From an uncultured Candidatus Saccharibacteria bacterium (GTDB taxonomy: Bacteria > Patescibacteriota > Saccharimonadia > Saccharimonadales > Saccharimonadaceae), in assembly GCA_946187605.1 (NCBI GenBank), contig CAMHRH010000002.1, positions 1 to 23,486 of the forward strand: DNA of 23,486 nucleotides, given 5' to 3'. This document shows positions 7,993-15,409 of the stretch, in pieces. Both the position numbers and the translations under genes were made by a program. Positions within the stretch are counted from its first letter, which is position 1. Every line of letters starts with the position of its first letter. Below the pieces are notes generated by a model. The model saw only the letters and a list, made by a program, of their open reading frames with translations, was not told where the DNA came from and did no database searches.

Positions 7993-8619
7993 TTACTCGG
8001 TAACACCAAGCTCGATGCGCTTGAACTGCTTAACGGTGATGTTTTCGCCGGTCTTTGCGATAGACTCTTTAATGAACTGCTCGACAGTCTTGCTATCGTC
8101 CAAGATGTATGGCTGGCTCAAAAGAACCTTTTCGGCAAAAGCTTTTTTGAATTGGCCTTCGAGAATCTGATCTTTCATCTTTTCTGGACCCTTAAAGTTA
8201 GCTTCAAGCTCTTTAAGCTTAGCTTCCTTTACGTCAGCTGGAATATCTGCCTCAGAAACGTAAAGTGGGTTCATTGATGCAACTTGCATTGCAATCTGAT
8301 GAGCGAGTGAGCGGAATTCGTCAGTCTTTGCGACAAATGAAGTCTCACAGTTTAGCTCAACGATAGCGCCGAGACGACCATCATGAATATAAGCATCAAC
8401 TACGCCTTCGCGCGTCTCACGGTCGCCACGTTTTTCAGCCTTAGTAAGGCCTTTTTTGCGCATAGCTTCGAGAGCTTTGTCAAAGTCGCCTTTAGCTTCA
8501 ACGAGCGCCTTCTTTGCATCGGTCAAGCCAACACCAGAAAGCTCTTTCAATTTCTTGATAAGTTCAATGCTGATTGCTTTTGCTTCACCAGCAACTTCTT
8601 TTGCAGTTTTTTCTGCCAT
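7993..8619 (-). CDS. tsf: Translation elongation factor Ts
   Basis: 208 residues. EF-Ts is the guanine-nucleotide exchange factor that recharges EF-Tu. The UBA-like N-terminal domain (about 15-55) contains LKELSGVGLTDAKKAL and the AMRKKGL stretch, and the core carries the signature VELNCETSFVAKTDEF. The protein is short, lacking the extended second subdomain of E. coli EF-Ts, like the cyanobacterial and Thermus types. AGGAGG lies 5 nt before the ATG. It sits 22 nt downstream of rpsB in the standard rpsB-tsf order and is followed by a terminator. Confidence 0.97.
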   Translation of the reverse strand: MAEKTAKEVAGEAKAISIELIKKLKELSGVGLTDAKKALVEAKGDFDKALEAMRKKGLTKAEKRGDRETREGVVDAYIHDGRLGAIVELNCETSFVAKTDEFRSLAHQIAMQVASMNPLYVSEADIPADVKEAKLKELEANFKGPEKMKDQILEGQFKKAFAEKVLLSQPYILDDSKTVEQFIKESIAKTGENITVKQFKRIELGVTE

Positions 8620-8641
8620 TTTTGCCTCCTAAAAGCTTATT

Positions 8642-9340
8642 TTATTTTGCGATTTTCGCTTTGCCATCTTTGATAGCTGCGGCAAAGTAATCAAGAATAA
8701 GTTTGACAGACTTGATAGCGTCATCGTTAGCCGGAATAGGATAATCAACTTCGCTTGGGTCAGTATTCGTATCACAAATAGCAAATACTGGGATATTGAG
8801 CGTCTTTGCTTCTTTGATAGCATTCTTGTCTTGAAGCATATCAGTTACGATAACTGCAACTGGCTGCTCGCTCATATCTTTGATACCGCCGTAGCGTTCA
8901 TTCAAGGTATCAATTTCTTCCTGGTAACGCTGAACTTCGAGCTTGCTATAGCGCTTCTCTAATTCACCAGAAGCCATACGGCGCTCAAGGTCTTTGAGCT
9001 TGCGAATCTGCTTCGTGACAGTTTCGACGTTGGTAAGCATACCGCCAACCCAACGAACCGTGACATAAGGCATATCGACCGACTCGGCAACTTCCTTGAC
9101 GGTATCCTTGAGCTGTTTCTTCGTGCCAACGAAGAGGATCTTCTTGCCCTTAGCGGCAAGTTTCGTGATTTCCGGAAGAGCTAGGTCGAGAGCTTCAACC
9201 GTCTTCTCGAGATTAATAATATGTGCGCCATCGCGCTTGCTGTGAATGTATGGAGCCATCTTTGGGTGCCAGCGGCTAGTCTTATGACCAAAATGCGCAC
9301 CGGCAGCAAGGAGCTCCTTGATGTCTGCTTGTACAGGCAT
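8642..9340 (-). CDS. rpsB: 30S ribosomal protein S2
   Basis: 232 residues from the ATG at 9340. Family motifs: IKELLAAGAHFGHKTSRWHPKM at the N terminus, IINLEKT, ILFVGTKKQ, VRWVGGMLTN and near the end VIVTDMLQDKNAIKEA then VFAICDTNTDPSEVDYPIPAND. The start is chosen because MPVQADIKELL matches the family N terminus and AAGGAG lies 9 nt before it. The frame is open to another ATG at 9388 that would add 16 hydrophobic residues; this is unlikely but has a distant GAGG. First gene of the rpsB-tsf operon, with its promoter at 9408-9436 and an approximately 60-nt leader that could host autoregulation by S2. Confidence 0.97.
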   Translation of the reverse strand: MPVQADIKELLAAGAHFGHKTSRWHPKMAPYIHSKRDGAHIINLEKTVEALDLALPEITKLAAKGKKILFVGTKKQLKDTVKEVAESVDMPYVTVRWVGGMLTNVETVTKQIRKLKDLERRMASGELEKRYSKLEVQRYQEEIDTLNERYGGIKDMSEQPVAVIVTDMLQDKNAIKEAKTLNIPVFAICDTNTDPSEVDYPIPANDDAIKSVKLILDYFAAAIKDGKAKIAK

Positions 9341-9407
9341 AAATACCTTCTCCTTTGCAATTGAGACGAGACTCAAAAGCTGTTTCATTAAAGTTAATTA
9401 CCTCAAC

Positions 9408-9436
9408 AGTATAACACGCCCTAGATTGTTAGTCTA
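9408..9436 (-). promoter_or_regulatory. rpsB-tsf promoter
   Basis: TAGACT (9431-9436), 17 nt, TATACT (9408-9413) on the minus strand. The -35 box is half of the palindrome AGTCTAGACT (9431-9440), which supplies the -35 of a divergent promoter on the other strand. Confidence 0.55.
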
Positions 9437-9463
9437 GACTTTTTAGAGTATCTATGTCATAAT
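9435..9463 (+). promoter_or_regulatory. Promoter of the small coiled-coil gene
   Basis: TAGACT (9435-9440), 17 nt, CATAAT (9458-9463), the latter preceded by TG one base upstream (extended -10). It shares the palindromic -35 region with the divergent rpsB promoter. The predicted leader is about 53 nt. Confidence 0.5.
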
Positions 9464-9522
9464 TAAAGCTGTCGCTGGTTGTCTTTTGCCTAGTGATGAA
9501 TCTTATACAAGGGGTGATATAC

Positions 9523-9846
9523 ATGAAGACTACTGTATATGGAGTCTATGTTAATGGATCTACGCCGTCTGCTCGCCCGTCGATAAACAGCAAGTTTATC
9601 CCAATCCGCAGCTTTGGCGGCGACTTAATGATGCGACGCTTGATTAGTCTAACGCGCGATTACGGCGACAAGTTAGTAGTCAGCGCAGGCTTGGTCTATG
9701 AGCTCGCTACCGGTTACAGAGCAAAGTCAAAGCTCGCACATCGCGCTCAGCGCGAAAACGCCGAACTTTCAAGACAGTTAGATGATGCTAGGCGCGAGAT
9801 TGACTGGCTCAGATCGGAAAACACAAAGCTGAGAAATCAGCACTAA
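9523..9846 (+). CDS. Small hypothetical protein with C-terminal coiled coil
   Basis: 107 residues; no family recognised. The start at 9523 is chosen because AAGGGGTGAT, a near-full anti-16S match, lies just upstream; a longer frame from 9493 has no such site. The N-terminal part (MKTTVYGVYVNG...) is short and beta-like, the middle is basic (GGDLMMRRLISLTRDYGDK), and residues about 70-105 are a charged helix with heptad-like spacing (RENAELSRQLDDARREID, then LRSENTKLRN) that should form a coiled coil. No signal peptide or membrane segment. It has its own promoter and a strong terminator, so it appears to be a genuine single-gene unit between rpsB and htrA. Function unknown; the coiled coil suggests self-association or partner binding. 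Confidence 0.75.
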   Translation: MKTTVYGVYVNGSTPSARPSINSKFIPIRSFGGDLMMRRLISLTRDYGDKLVVSAGLVYELATGYRAKSKLAHRAQRENAELSRQLDDARREIDWLRSENTKLRNQH

Positions 9847-9895
9847 CCCCGTTGGTGATACGCTTAGCCATGGCGTATTTTACCTCCAATTCAAA

Positions 9896-9925
9896 GCCGC
9901 GCCCCCTCGGGGACGCGGCGTTTTT
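9896..9925 (+). terminator. GC-rich terminator after the coiled-coil gene
   Basis: GC-rich stem (GCCGCG...CGCGGC extended by CCC/GGG pairs, tip about CTC) followed by TTTTT at 9921-9925. A weaker hairpin, ATACGC/GCGTAT with a short T run (9858-9881), precedes it. On the minus strand the same stem lies 20 nt past the htrA stop codon and may also end that operon, though the T run is poorer there. Confidence 0.85.
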
Positions 9926-9944
9926 GTTGCTATTACTTCTTTGA

Positions 9945-11180
9945 TTATTTATATGCCTCAAGCGTAACGTTCGTAGTATAAGTTTGGCCATCACGAATAT
10001 AGGTTAGCTCAACAGTGTCACCGACTTTATACTCGCCAATGAGAGTCGAGATAGAACCGGCACGCCCGACTTCGACATTGCCAACCTTAGTAATAACATC
10101 TTTCGTCTTAAGTCCGGCTTTGTCGGCTGGGCCATTTTTGACAATCGCCTCACCAGAGCGAGATGATGAGTTATAGATATATGCACCCTGCGTTACGTTG
10201 AGATTAGCCTCTTTTGCAACCTCGGCCGTGACCGAAACATATGTTAAGCCAAGGTAGGCGCGCTCTGCTTTGCCGTTGTTCATGATACTTGCAAGCATAC
10301 CTTTTGTTGCGGAGATAGGGATTGCGAAGCCCATGCCATTAGCGGATGCAACTGCAGTATTAATACCGATAACTTCGCCGGCGGCATTTACGAGCGGACC
10401 ACCAGAGTTACCTGGATTAATTGCAGCATCGGTCTGAATCATGTCGGTGAGATTTTCACTCTTTGAACTGCTTGAGTCGCTCGCCGTTACTGAGCGGCCG
10501 GTACCGGATACGATGCCCTGCGTTACGGTGTTCTGATACGCACCAAGAGCGTTACCGATAGCAAGAACTGGCTGTCCAACTGCTATCGTTTTCGAGTCGC
10601 CAAGCGTGATTGTCGGAAGATTATCTACATTATTAACCTTTAGATATGCGACATCGTTAAGCGGATCTTCGCCAACAATATCAACATCTTCATAAGTATC
10701 ACCAGAGTCGGTCACGATATATACCTTCGTGGCACCCTCAATAACATGTTTATTTGTAAGAATATAACCGTCAGCCGAAACAATCATGCCAGTACCAGCC
10801 GCCTGCGACGTACTAGAGCCAAACAATGAATAATAGCCCGATGAACGAGTCTCACTAATAATCGAAACAACCGCTGGAGTAACTTTACTAACGACGCCAG
10901 CAATCGACGTTTCTTCGAATTCTATCGAGTTTCCCTGATAATATCCGTCCGCCGAAACAGTCGCGACTGGCTGACTCTTGTTGTTGTTTAGGAGCGCAAT
11001 AATACCTGTTGCGAGGCCGCCTGCGCCGATTAATAGCGATATTACAACGATCGCAATGAGGCCACCATTTCCCTTGCGGGCTTTCGGCGTACTGTTATTT
11101 GCTGGTACATTCGAGGCTGGTGTTTTTTTGACACTACTATAGTTGCGCCAGTCATCATTAGTCTTATTTTCGTTTTCCAT
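9945..11180 (-). CDS. htrA: HtrA/DegP-type serine protease, membrane-anchored, one PDZ domain
   Basis: 411 residues from the ATG at 11180. The order is a hydrophilic N-terminal tail, one membrane segment (about 39-65), a trypsin-like domain with catalytic His145 (LTNKHVIEGA), Asp176 (DPLNDVAYL) and Ser259 (INPGNSGGPL), then a single PDZ domain (about 306-400). This is the architecture of Gram-positive HtrA: anchored in the membrane with the protease outside, degrading or refolding damaged exported proteins. AGGAGG lies 4 nt before this ATG, which decides the start over an upstream ATG at 11204. It is 26 nt downstream of a multi-pass membrane protein gene and probably co-transcribed with it from the promoter at 12006-12014, next to a CIRCE-like inverted repeat. 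Confidence 0.95.
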   Translation of the reverse strand: MENENKTNDDWRNYSSVKKTPASNVPANNSTPKARKGNGGLIAIVVISLLIGAGGLATGIIALLNNNKSQPVATVSADGYYQGNSIEFEETSIAGVVSKVTPAVVSIISETRSSGYYSLFGSSTSQAAGTGMIVSADGYILTNKHVIEGATKVYIVTDSGDTYEDVDIVGEDPLNDVAYLKVNNVDNLPTITLGDSKTIAVGQPVLAIGNALGAYQNTVTQGIVSGTGRSVTASDSSSSKSENLTDMIQTDAAINPGNSGGPLVNAAGEVIGINTAVASANGMGFAIPISATKGMLASIMNNGKAERAYLGLTYVSVTAEVAKEANLNVTQGAYIYNSSSRSGEAIVKNGPADKAGLKTKDVITKVGNVEVGRAGSISTLIGEYKVGDTVELTYIRDGQTYTTNVTLEAYK

Positions 11181-11206
11181 CTTACCTCCTTTTGTTTTAA
11201 ACAAAA

Positions 11207-11995
11207 TTAAATATTAAAACTAGCTACTGAAAAGAAGAATATCATGATAAACATAATCGAAACTAAAAATATTGACGGAATCAGAATGTCGTCGGCGCGG
11301 ATTTTGCCATCATGCTTGAGCGCCGATTCGTAGCCGCGCGCAAACAAGAAAAATAGAATACTCGTTGCAATTGGCAATTGTGGGATTGCCAGTGTCATAT
11401 TCTCACCGAGTCGATAAACAATAGACCAGTGATAAAAGATCCAGCTCATCTCGGCCAATATAAGACCACAGATAAAGGTCGTGAGCGTAAAATCATGATC
11501 GTCTCCCTGCATCAGCACGTGGCGACTAGCTCCATAGCCGATAATAAAGCATACAATCGCACAGACAACCGGATCGAGCTGCGAAGTTGTCAAAGCAACC
11601 GCAAAGGTGCCAAAGAAAATAGCGAAGAGCGACTGGATCTCCGTCATCACCGCTTCGCTGCGCGGCTTAATGATTACGAGCCAAATTGCGTATATTACCG
11701 TCAGGATGATGTGCCAAGAATTTAATTCCGTAACCCCCGCCATATAAACCAACAAAGCTAGACTAATGCCAACTGTTAGATCAACAAGATTTGCCTTGAG
11801 ATTTATCCACCAGTAACGTGGGCGAACTGCCACGACGCGCCATTTCGACAGAAGCACCAAAAGTACGCCAAAAATCCAATTCCCACTAATTACAGTCAGA
11901 GCAGTCGAAACGACCGCAAGTGCAATATTTAGGACTGCGTGAATAGCTGTACTAAGGGCATTGCGCCCTTTTCGAAGTGCAACATAATCTGCCAT
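11207..11995 (-). CDS. Hypothetical multi-pass membrane protein, htrA operon
   Basis: 262 residues from ATG 11995 (MADYVALRKG). No family recognised. The sequence is mostly hydrophobic with about eight predicted spans; hydrophilic landmarks are SKWRVVAVRPRYWWINLKAN after the second span, KPRSEAV, a GYGASRHVLMQGDDHDF loop and ESALKHDGKIRADD before the last span. The start is chosen from the promoter: the -10 box TGCTAAAAT overlaps the earlier ATG (12007), so transcription should start near 12000, leaving 11995 as the first usable ATG with a leader of only a few nucleotides. It is the first gene of a two-gene operon with htrA, which suggests a role at the cell envelope, though this is only contextual. 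Confidence 0.8.
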   Translation of the reverse strand: MADYVALRKGRNALSTAIHAVLNIALAVVSTALTVISGNWIFGVLLVLLSKWRVVAVRPRYWWINLKANLVDLTVGISLALLVYMAGVTELNSWHIILTVIYAIWLVIIKPRSEAVMTEIQSLFAIFFGTFAVALTTSQLDPVVCAIVCFIIGYGASRHVLMQGDDHDFTLTTFICGLILAEMSWIFYHWSIVYRLGENMTLAIPQLPIATSILFFLFARGYESALKHDGKIRADDILIPSIFLVSIMFIMIFFFSVASFNI

Positions 11996-12005
11996 AACTC
12001 TTATC

Positions 12006-12014
12006 ATTTTAGCA
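12006..12014 (-). promoter_or_regulatory. Extended -10 promoter of the membrane protein-htrA operon
   Basis: TGCTAAAAT on the minus strand, identical to the box before lepB on the opposite strand. Its TGCTA portion is inside the inverted repeat at 12009-12035, so a protein bound to that repeat would block it. Confidence 0.5.
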
Positions 12015-12035
12015 CGAAGACACTTTTCGTGCTAC
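12009..12035. promoter_or_regulatory. CIRCE-like inverted repeat between the htrA operon and lepB
   Basis: TTAGCACGA, 9 nt, TCGTGCTAC. The core TAGCACGAA/TTCGTGCTA is a perfect 9-bp inverted repeat (12010-12018, 12026-12034). The spacing equals that of CIRCE (TTAGCACTC-N9-GAGTGCTAA) and 13 of 18 arm positions match. It lies between two divergent starts and lacks a T run, so it is better read as an operator than a terminator. HrcA binding is inference. Confidence 0.5.
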
Positions 12036-12038
12036 TTA

Positions 12039-12047
12039 TGCTAAAAT
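12039..12047 (+). promoter_or_regulatory. Extended -10 box of a probable leaderless promoter, lepB
   Basis: TGCTAAAAT ending 6 nt before the lepB ATG at 12054, with no Shine-Dalgarno. The same 9-mer, and the longer CTACTTATGCTAAAAT, recurs before the phosphoketolase gene. Confidence 0.6.
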
Positions 12048-12053
12048 GGGGTA

Positions 12054-12695
12054 ATGGAGCAAAAACCAAGTTTTGGGCAGAAATATCCAGCATTGAAAGA
12101 TATCATTAATTTCTTGCTTTTTGCTGGCGCAGTTGCACTTGGCACTTTTACTCTGAACTCATTCATTTTTCGTAGCTACAACGTCGTTGGTGGAAGTATG
12201 GAAAATACGCTTCATTCTGGCGACCGCGTAATCGTCAATCGTGTACCTGTTTCAATGGCGCATTTGTCTGAAAAAGAATACATCCCAGAGCGCGGACAAG
12301 TAATCGTCTTCGCAAACGGCGGCAATACATCGATGACAAATTGCGACGTTACAACGACTGATAAAGATCAATATATCATCAAACGCGTGATCGCCTTCCC
12401 AGGTGAACGCGTAACAGTCGAGAATGGTATCCTGACGGTCTATAATAGCGAGAACCCAGACGGCTTCCATCCTGACGAGACAACGCGCAAGTCCGATACT
12501 GACGGCCCAAAGAAAGACACGTCTGGCAGCGTCAATACTATCGTTCCGGAGGGCGAATTATTTGTTGCCGGCGACAATCGCGAGGGCAATAATTCTTACG
12601 ATTCCAGAAGTGGCCTTGGTACAATTCCATTTTGTCGCGTAATTGGTCCAGTCATCATGCGCATTTTCCCTTTCACCGGTTTTCGCTTCTTCTAA
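12054..12695 (+). CDS. lepB: Signal peptidase I
   Basis: 213 residues. It cleaves signal peptides of Sec-exported proteins at the outer face of the membrane. One N-terminal membrane segment (about 17-38) is followed by the S26 family boxes: catalytic Ser48 in GGSMENTL, catalytic Lys110 in YIIKRVIAFPGE, and the C-terminal VAGDNREGNNSYDSR box. The size and single anchor are typical of Gram-positive SipS-type enzymes. Substrates in this window would include the two surface proteins. It has its own leaderless-type promoter and a shared terminator with the convergent dnaK gene. Confidence 0.96.
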   Translation: MEQKPSFGQKYPALKDIINFLLFAGAVALGTFTLNSFIFRSYNVVGGSMENTLHSGDRVIVNRVPVSMAHLSEKEYIPERGQVIVFANGGNTSMTNCDVTTTDKDQYIIKRVIAFPGERVTVENGILTVYNSENPDGFHPDETTRKSDTDGPKKDTSGSVNTIVPEGELFVAGDNREGNNSYDSRSGLGTIPFCRVIGPVIMRIFPFTGFRFF

Positions 12696-12715
12696 TTGTT
12701 AACTTACCGCATAAA

Positions 12716-12747
12716 AAAATACCTCCCATGTTCCAGGGAGATATTTT
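12716..12747. terminator. Bidirectional terminator between lepB and dnaK
   Basis: A 12-bp stem with one imperfect pair (AAAATACCTCCC at 12716-12727, right arm 12736-12747) and an 8-nt loop. The AT ends supply a T run on both strands (TTTT plus on the plus strand, seven T on the minus strand), and it sits between two convergent stop codons. Confidence 0.8.
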
Positions 12748-12764
12748 ATTAGCTGCAGCTATTC

Positions 12765-14657
12765 TTACTTATCGACTACTTCGCCTTCAACTGCGCCATC
12801 GTCTTCCTTTTTACCATCAGACTTAGCGTCGTCGGATTTGTTATCATCGGCACCCGCTTGATACATTTTTGCACCGATTGGCATGATTGCATCGTTAAGA
12901 GCCTTGGTAGCTTTTTCTAACTCATCTTTATCATCCGAGTTCTTTTCAAGCTTCTCTTTTGCTTCAGCAACAGCCTTCTTGATAGTCTCCTTATCGTCGT
13001 CAGAGATTTTATCCTTGTATTCGTCAGGCATTTTTTCAGCTTGATAAATCGTATTCTCAAGAATATTCTTGGCGTCGATTGCTTCCTTCTTCTTCTTGTC
13101 TTCGGCAGCGTGAGCCTCGGCATCGCGTTGAGCTTTCTCAATATCCTCTTTGCTCATGTTGCCAGAATTCTGAATTGTAATACTTTGCTCTTTACCGGTG
13201 CCTTTATCCTTGGCAGTCACATTTAGAATGCCGTTCGCGTCAAGATTGAAGGTGACTTCAATTTGCGGAACGCCGCGTGGAGCTGGCGCAATACCATCAA
13301 GAATGAAACGACCGAGCGACTTGTTGTCGGCTGCCATTTCGCGCTCGCCTTGAAGGACATGAATCTCAACCTGTGGCTGGTTGTCACTAGCAGTCGAGAA
13401 GACTTGCGACTTGCTGGTTGGAATAGTCGTGTTGCGATCAATGAGTGGAGTACGAACACCGCCCATAGTCTCAATACCTAGAGTTAATGGGGTAACATCA
13501 AGGAGAAGAACATCCTTCACGTCGCCTGCAAGAACGCCGCCCTGAATAGCTGCACCAACTGCAACTACCTCATCTGGATTAACACCCTGCATTGGATCTT
13601 TGCCGAAGAACTTTTTTACGCGCTCAACGACAGCCGGCATACGAGTCATGCCGCCAACCATAACAACTTCCGAGATATCGCTCGGCTTCAAATCCGCGTC
13701 TTTTAGTGCGCGCTCGACTGGACCATCAAGCTGAGCCAAGAGAGGCTCAACTAGCTCTTCGAGTTTGGCGCGAGTAAGCGTTAGCTCGAGATGCTTTGGA
13801 CCGTCCGCATCGGCAGTAATATATGGAAGATTGATTTCGATTTCAGTCGCAGAGCTAAGCTCTTTTTTAGCCTTTTCGGCTTCATCTTTAATGCGCTGCA
13901 TTGCGGCAGCATCATTGCGAAGATCGATGCCGGTATCACCCTTGAAAGTGTCAAGAATATAATCAACGATTTTATTGTCGAAATCTTCACCGCCAAGATG
14001 CGTATCGCCGTTGGTAGATTTTACTTCAAAGACACCGTCGCCAAGCTCAAGGACAGATACGTCAAATGTACCACCACCAAGGTCGAATACGACGATCTTT
14101 TGGTCTTCATTCTTCTCTAGGCCATAGGCGAGTGCGGCGGCAGTTGGCTCATTGATAATACGGCGAACTTCGAGGCCGGCAATCTTACCAGCATCCTTAG
14201 TAGCTTGGCGCTGAGAGTCATCAAAGTATGCCGGGACGGTAATAATAGCTTCTGTGACTTTTTCGCCAAGAAAAGCCTCGGCGTCAGCTTTAATCTTGCT
14301 TAGAATCATTGCAGAAACTTCTTCTGGCGTGTATTCTTTACCACCAAATTCTACCGCTACACCATCGCCTTTCTTGACGATTTTGTATGGCGCATTCTTT
14401 TTGTCGTTCTCAACTTCTTTATCGCTGAATTTGCGACCAATCAAGCGCTTAATGCCATAAATCGTATTTTCTGGGTTCGTAACGCGCTGACGCTGAGCAA
14501 CCTTGCCGACGAGGCGATCGCCCTTTTTAGTAATAGCAACAACTGAAGGCGTCGTGCGATCGCCCTCGCTGTTCGTAATGACCTCTGGCTTACCAGCGAC
14601 CATATAGGCAAATGCCGAGTTGGTCGTACCAAGGTCAATACCGATGATTTTGCTCAT
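12765..14657 (-). CDS. dnaK: Chaperone DnaK (Hsp70)
   Basis: 630 residues, full length. It is the ATP-driven chaperone of the cytoplasm. Hsp70 signatures: IGIDLGTTNSAF at 5-16, VVFDLGGGTFDVSVL at 189-203 and VVMVGGMTRMPAV near 335, then the DVTPLTLGIETMGG linker region and a helical lid ending in an acidic tail with EGEVVDK. GGAGG is 8 nt before the ATG. The gene is alone: grpE and dnaJ are not adjacent on either side. Two CIRCE operators lie between promoter and start, indicating HrcA repression and heat induction. Confidence 0.99.
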   Translation of the reverse strand: MSKIIGIDLGTTNSAFAYMVAGKPEVITNSEGDRTTPSVVAITKKGDRLVGKVAQRQRVTNPENTIYGIKRLIGRKFSDKEVENDKKNAPYKIVKKGDGVAVEFGGKEYTPEEVSAMILSKIKADAEAFLGEKVTEAIITVPAYFDDSQRQATKDAGKIAGLEVRRIINEPTAAALAYGLEKNEDQKIVVFDLGGGTFDVSVLELGDGVFEVKSTNGDTHLGGEDFDNKIVDYILDTFKGDTGIDLRNDAAAMQRIKDEAEKAKKELSSATEIEINLPYITADADGPKHLELTLTRAKLEELVEPLLAQLDGPVERALKDADLKPSDISEVVMVGGMTRMPAVVERVKKFFGKDPMQGVNPDEVVAVGAAIQGGVLAGDVKDVLLLDVTPLTLGIETMGGVRTPLIDRNTTIPTSKSQVFSTASDNQPQVEIHVLQGEREMAADNKSLGRFILDGIAPAPRGVPQIEVTFNLDANGILNVTAKDKGTGKEQSITIQNSGNMSKEDIEKAQRDAEAHAAEDKKKKEAIDAKNILENTIYQAEKMPDEYKDKISDDDKETIKKAVAEAKEKLEKNSDDKDELEKATKALNDAIMPIGAKMYQAGADDNKSDDAKSDGKKEDDGAVEGEVVDK

Positions 14658-14687
14658 TTATTTTTCCTCCTTTAGAAAAATTTACGT

Positions 14688-14714
14688 TTAGCACTCACGA
14701 TGGATTAGTGCTAA
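14688..14714. promoter_or_regulatory. CIRCE operator 2 (one mismatch) before dnaK
   Basis: TTAGCACTC, 9 nt, TAGTGCTAA. The left arm is perfect and the right arm has one change from GAGTGCTAA. It lies in the dnaK leader, 31 nt upstream of the ATG and 22 nt from the first CIRCE. HrcA is known to bind such sites; its gene is not in the window. Confidence 0.9.
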
Positions 14715-14725
14715 TCTTTAGACCA

Positions 14726-14754
14726 ATTGTAGTCTATTAGCACTCTCATGTCAA
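14726..14754 (-). promoter_or_regulatory. dnaK promoter
   Basis: Consensus TTGACA (14749-14754), 17 nt, TACAAT (14726-14731) on the minus strand. The -35 is in the centre of CIRCE 1 and the CIRCE right half covers the promoter spacer, so repressor binding would exclude RNA polymerase. Confidence 0.9.
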
Positions 14755-14763
14755 GAGTGCTAA
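14737..14763. promoter_or_regulatory. CIRCE operator 1 (perfect) before dnaK
   Basis: Exact TTAGCACTC-N9-GAGTGCTAA. It overlaps the -35 element and spacer of the dnaK promoter. This is the canonical HrcA heat-shock operator. Confidence 0.97.
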
Positions 14764-14785
14764 TACAGAGGTGGCGGCTGATTTT

Positions 14786-15376
14786 TTAGATTTTTTTGGG
14801 CTTTTTTGCGGCCTGCTTCGGAACCATCAACAGTACCACGCCAAAGGATGCGCCAAGAGTTGCCGAAAGGAGATCAAACATCGTATCATCAACACCGACC
14901 GAAACCAATTGCTGCATATTTTGGCCAAGAAATTTGTCGCAGGAGAACTCAAAGAATTCCCAAGCGACAGCAATAGTAATACTGGTAAATAATATAAATA
15001 GCGCACGGAAAACTTTCGGCGTTTTCGTGGCCTTAAAATATGAGATAGCATAGTATCCTACCACGATAGATAGCATACCTGAACCAAAATGAACAATCTT
15101 GTCGAAAAACGGTACGGTTTTGTATAGGTCAAGACAGATGCCTAGATCAAGTGCAACAAATAGGAACATATAGAACATGAGTTGAATACGAAAAGAAATT
15201 TTTGATTTGAATACTTTTTCGATTAGCGGAGGCAAAAACGGCAAACCGATGCCAGCAAGAACTCCGCCCCATTTGTTATATTCGGGATCAATTAAGATCC
15301 ATATCAGAAATAGAAGCGCCATAGCAATAAAGCATGCGCGAATTGCAAATATTAAGGCTCGATTAAGCTTAGTCAT
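14786..15376 (-). CDS. Small YjdF/DUF2238-like membrane protein
   Basis: 196 residues, five to six membrane segments and a lysine-rich tail (KQAAKKPKKI). Conserved-looking polar residues inside the membrane region are FDKIVHFGSG (Asp92, His96), AWEFFEF (Glu140, Glu143) and VDDTMFDLLSATLGASFG (Asp163, Asp164, Asp168). The same D-x3-H, W-E-x2-E and D-x3-D pattern is what I associate with the YjdF/DUF2238 membrane family, whose function is not settled; the residues could bind a metal (inference). A TATAAT ends 6 nt before the ATG and no Shine-Dalgarno is present. It lies between dnaK and a surface protein gene with no clear terminator before it, so readthrough from upstream is also possible. Confidence 0.75.
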   Translation of the reverse strand: MTKLNRALIFAIRACFIAMALLFLIWILIDPEYNKWGGVLAGIGLPFLPPLIEKVFKSKISFRIQLMFYMFLFVALDLGICLDLYKTVPFFDKIVHFGSGMLSIVVGYYAISYFKATKTPKVFRALFILFTSITIAVAWEFFEFSCDKFLGQNMQQLVSVGVDDTMFDLLSATLGASFGVVLLMVPKQAAKKPKKI

Positions 15377-15382
15377 ATCATG

Positions 15383-15388
15383 ATTATA
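15383..15388 (-). promoter_or_regulatory. -10 box of a probable leaderless promoter, YjdF-like gene
   Basis: Perfect TATAAT ending 6 nt before the ATG at 15376. Another ATG (out of frame) falls within those 6 nt. No Shine-Dalgarno. Confidence 0.55.
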
Positions 15389-15409
15389 CCTTAGTTCGAT
15401 TAATATTGA

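Noticed and set aside
7852..8277. 141-codon plus-strand frame and similar plus-strand frames opposite tsf, the aminopeptidase and dnaK
   Set aside because: They are antisense shadows of strongly recognised genes, with no ribosome site, promoter or protein-like pattern.
9341..9388. N-terminal extension of S2 from the ATG at 9388
   Set aside because: The family N terminus is MPVQADIKELL-like and has AAGGAG just before it; the extra 16 residues fit no S2 protein. Left as a remote alternative only.
11190..11206. Palindrome TTTTGTTT-T-AAACAAAA before the htrA ribosome site
   Set aside because: Low-complexity AT sequence with a one-base centre, in a 26-nt gap within an operon; too easily due to chance to call an operator.
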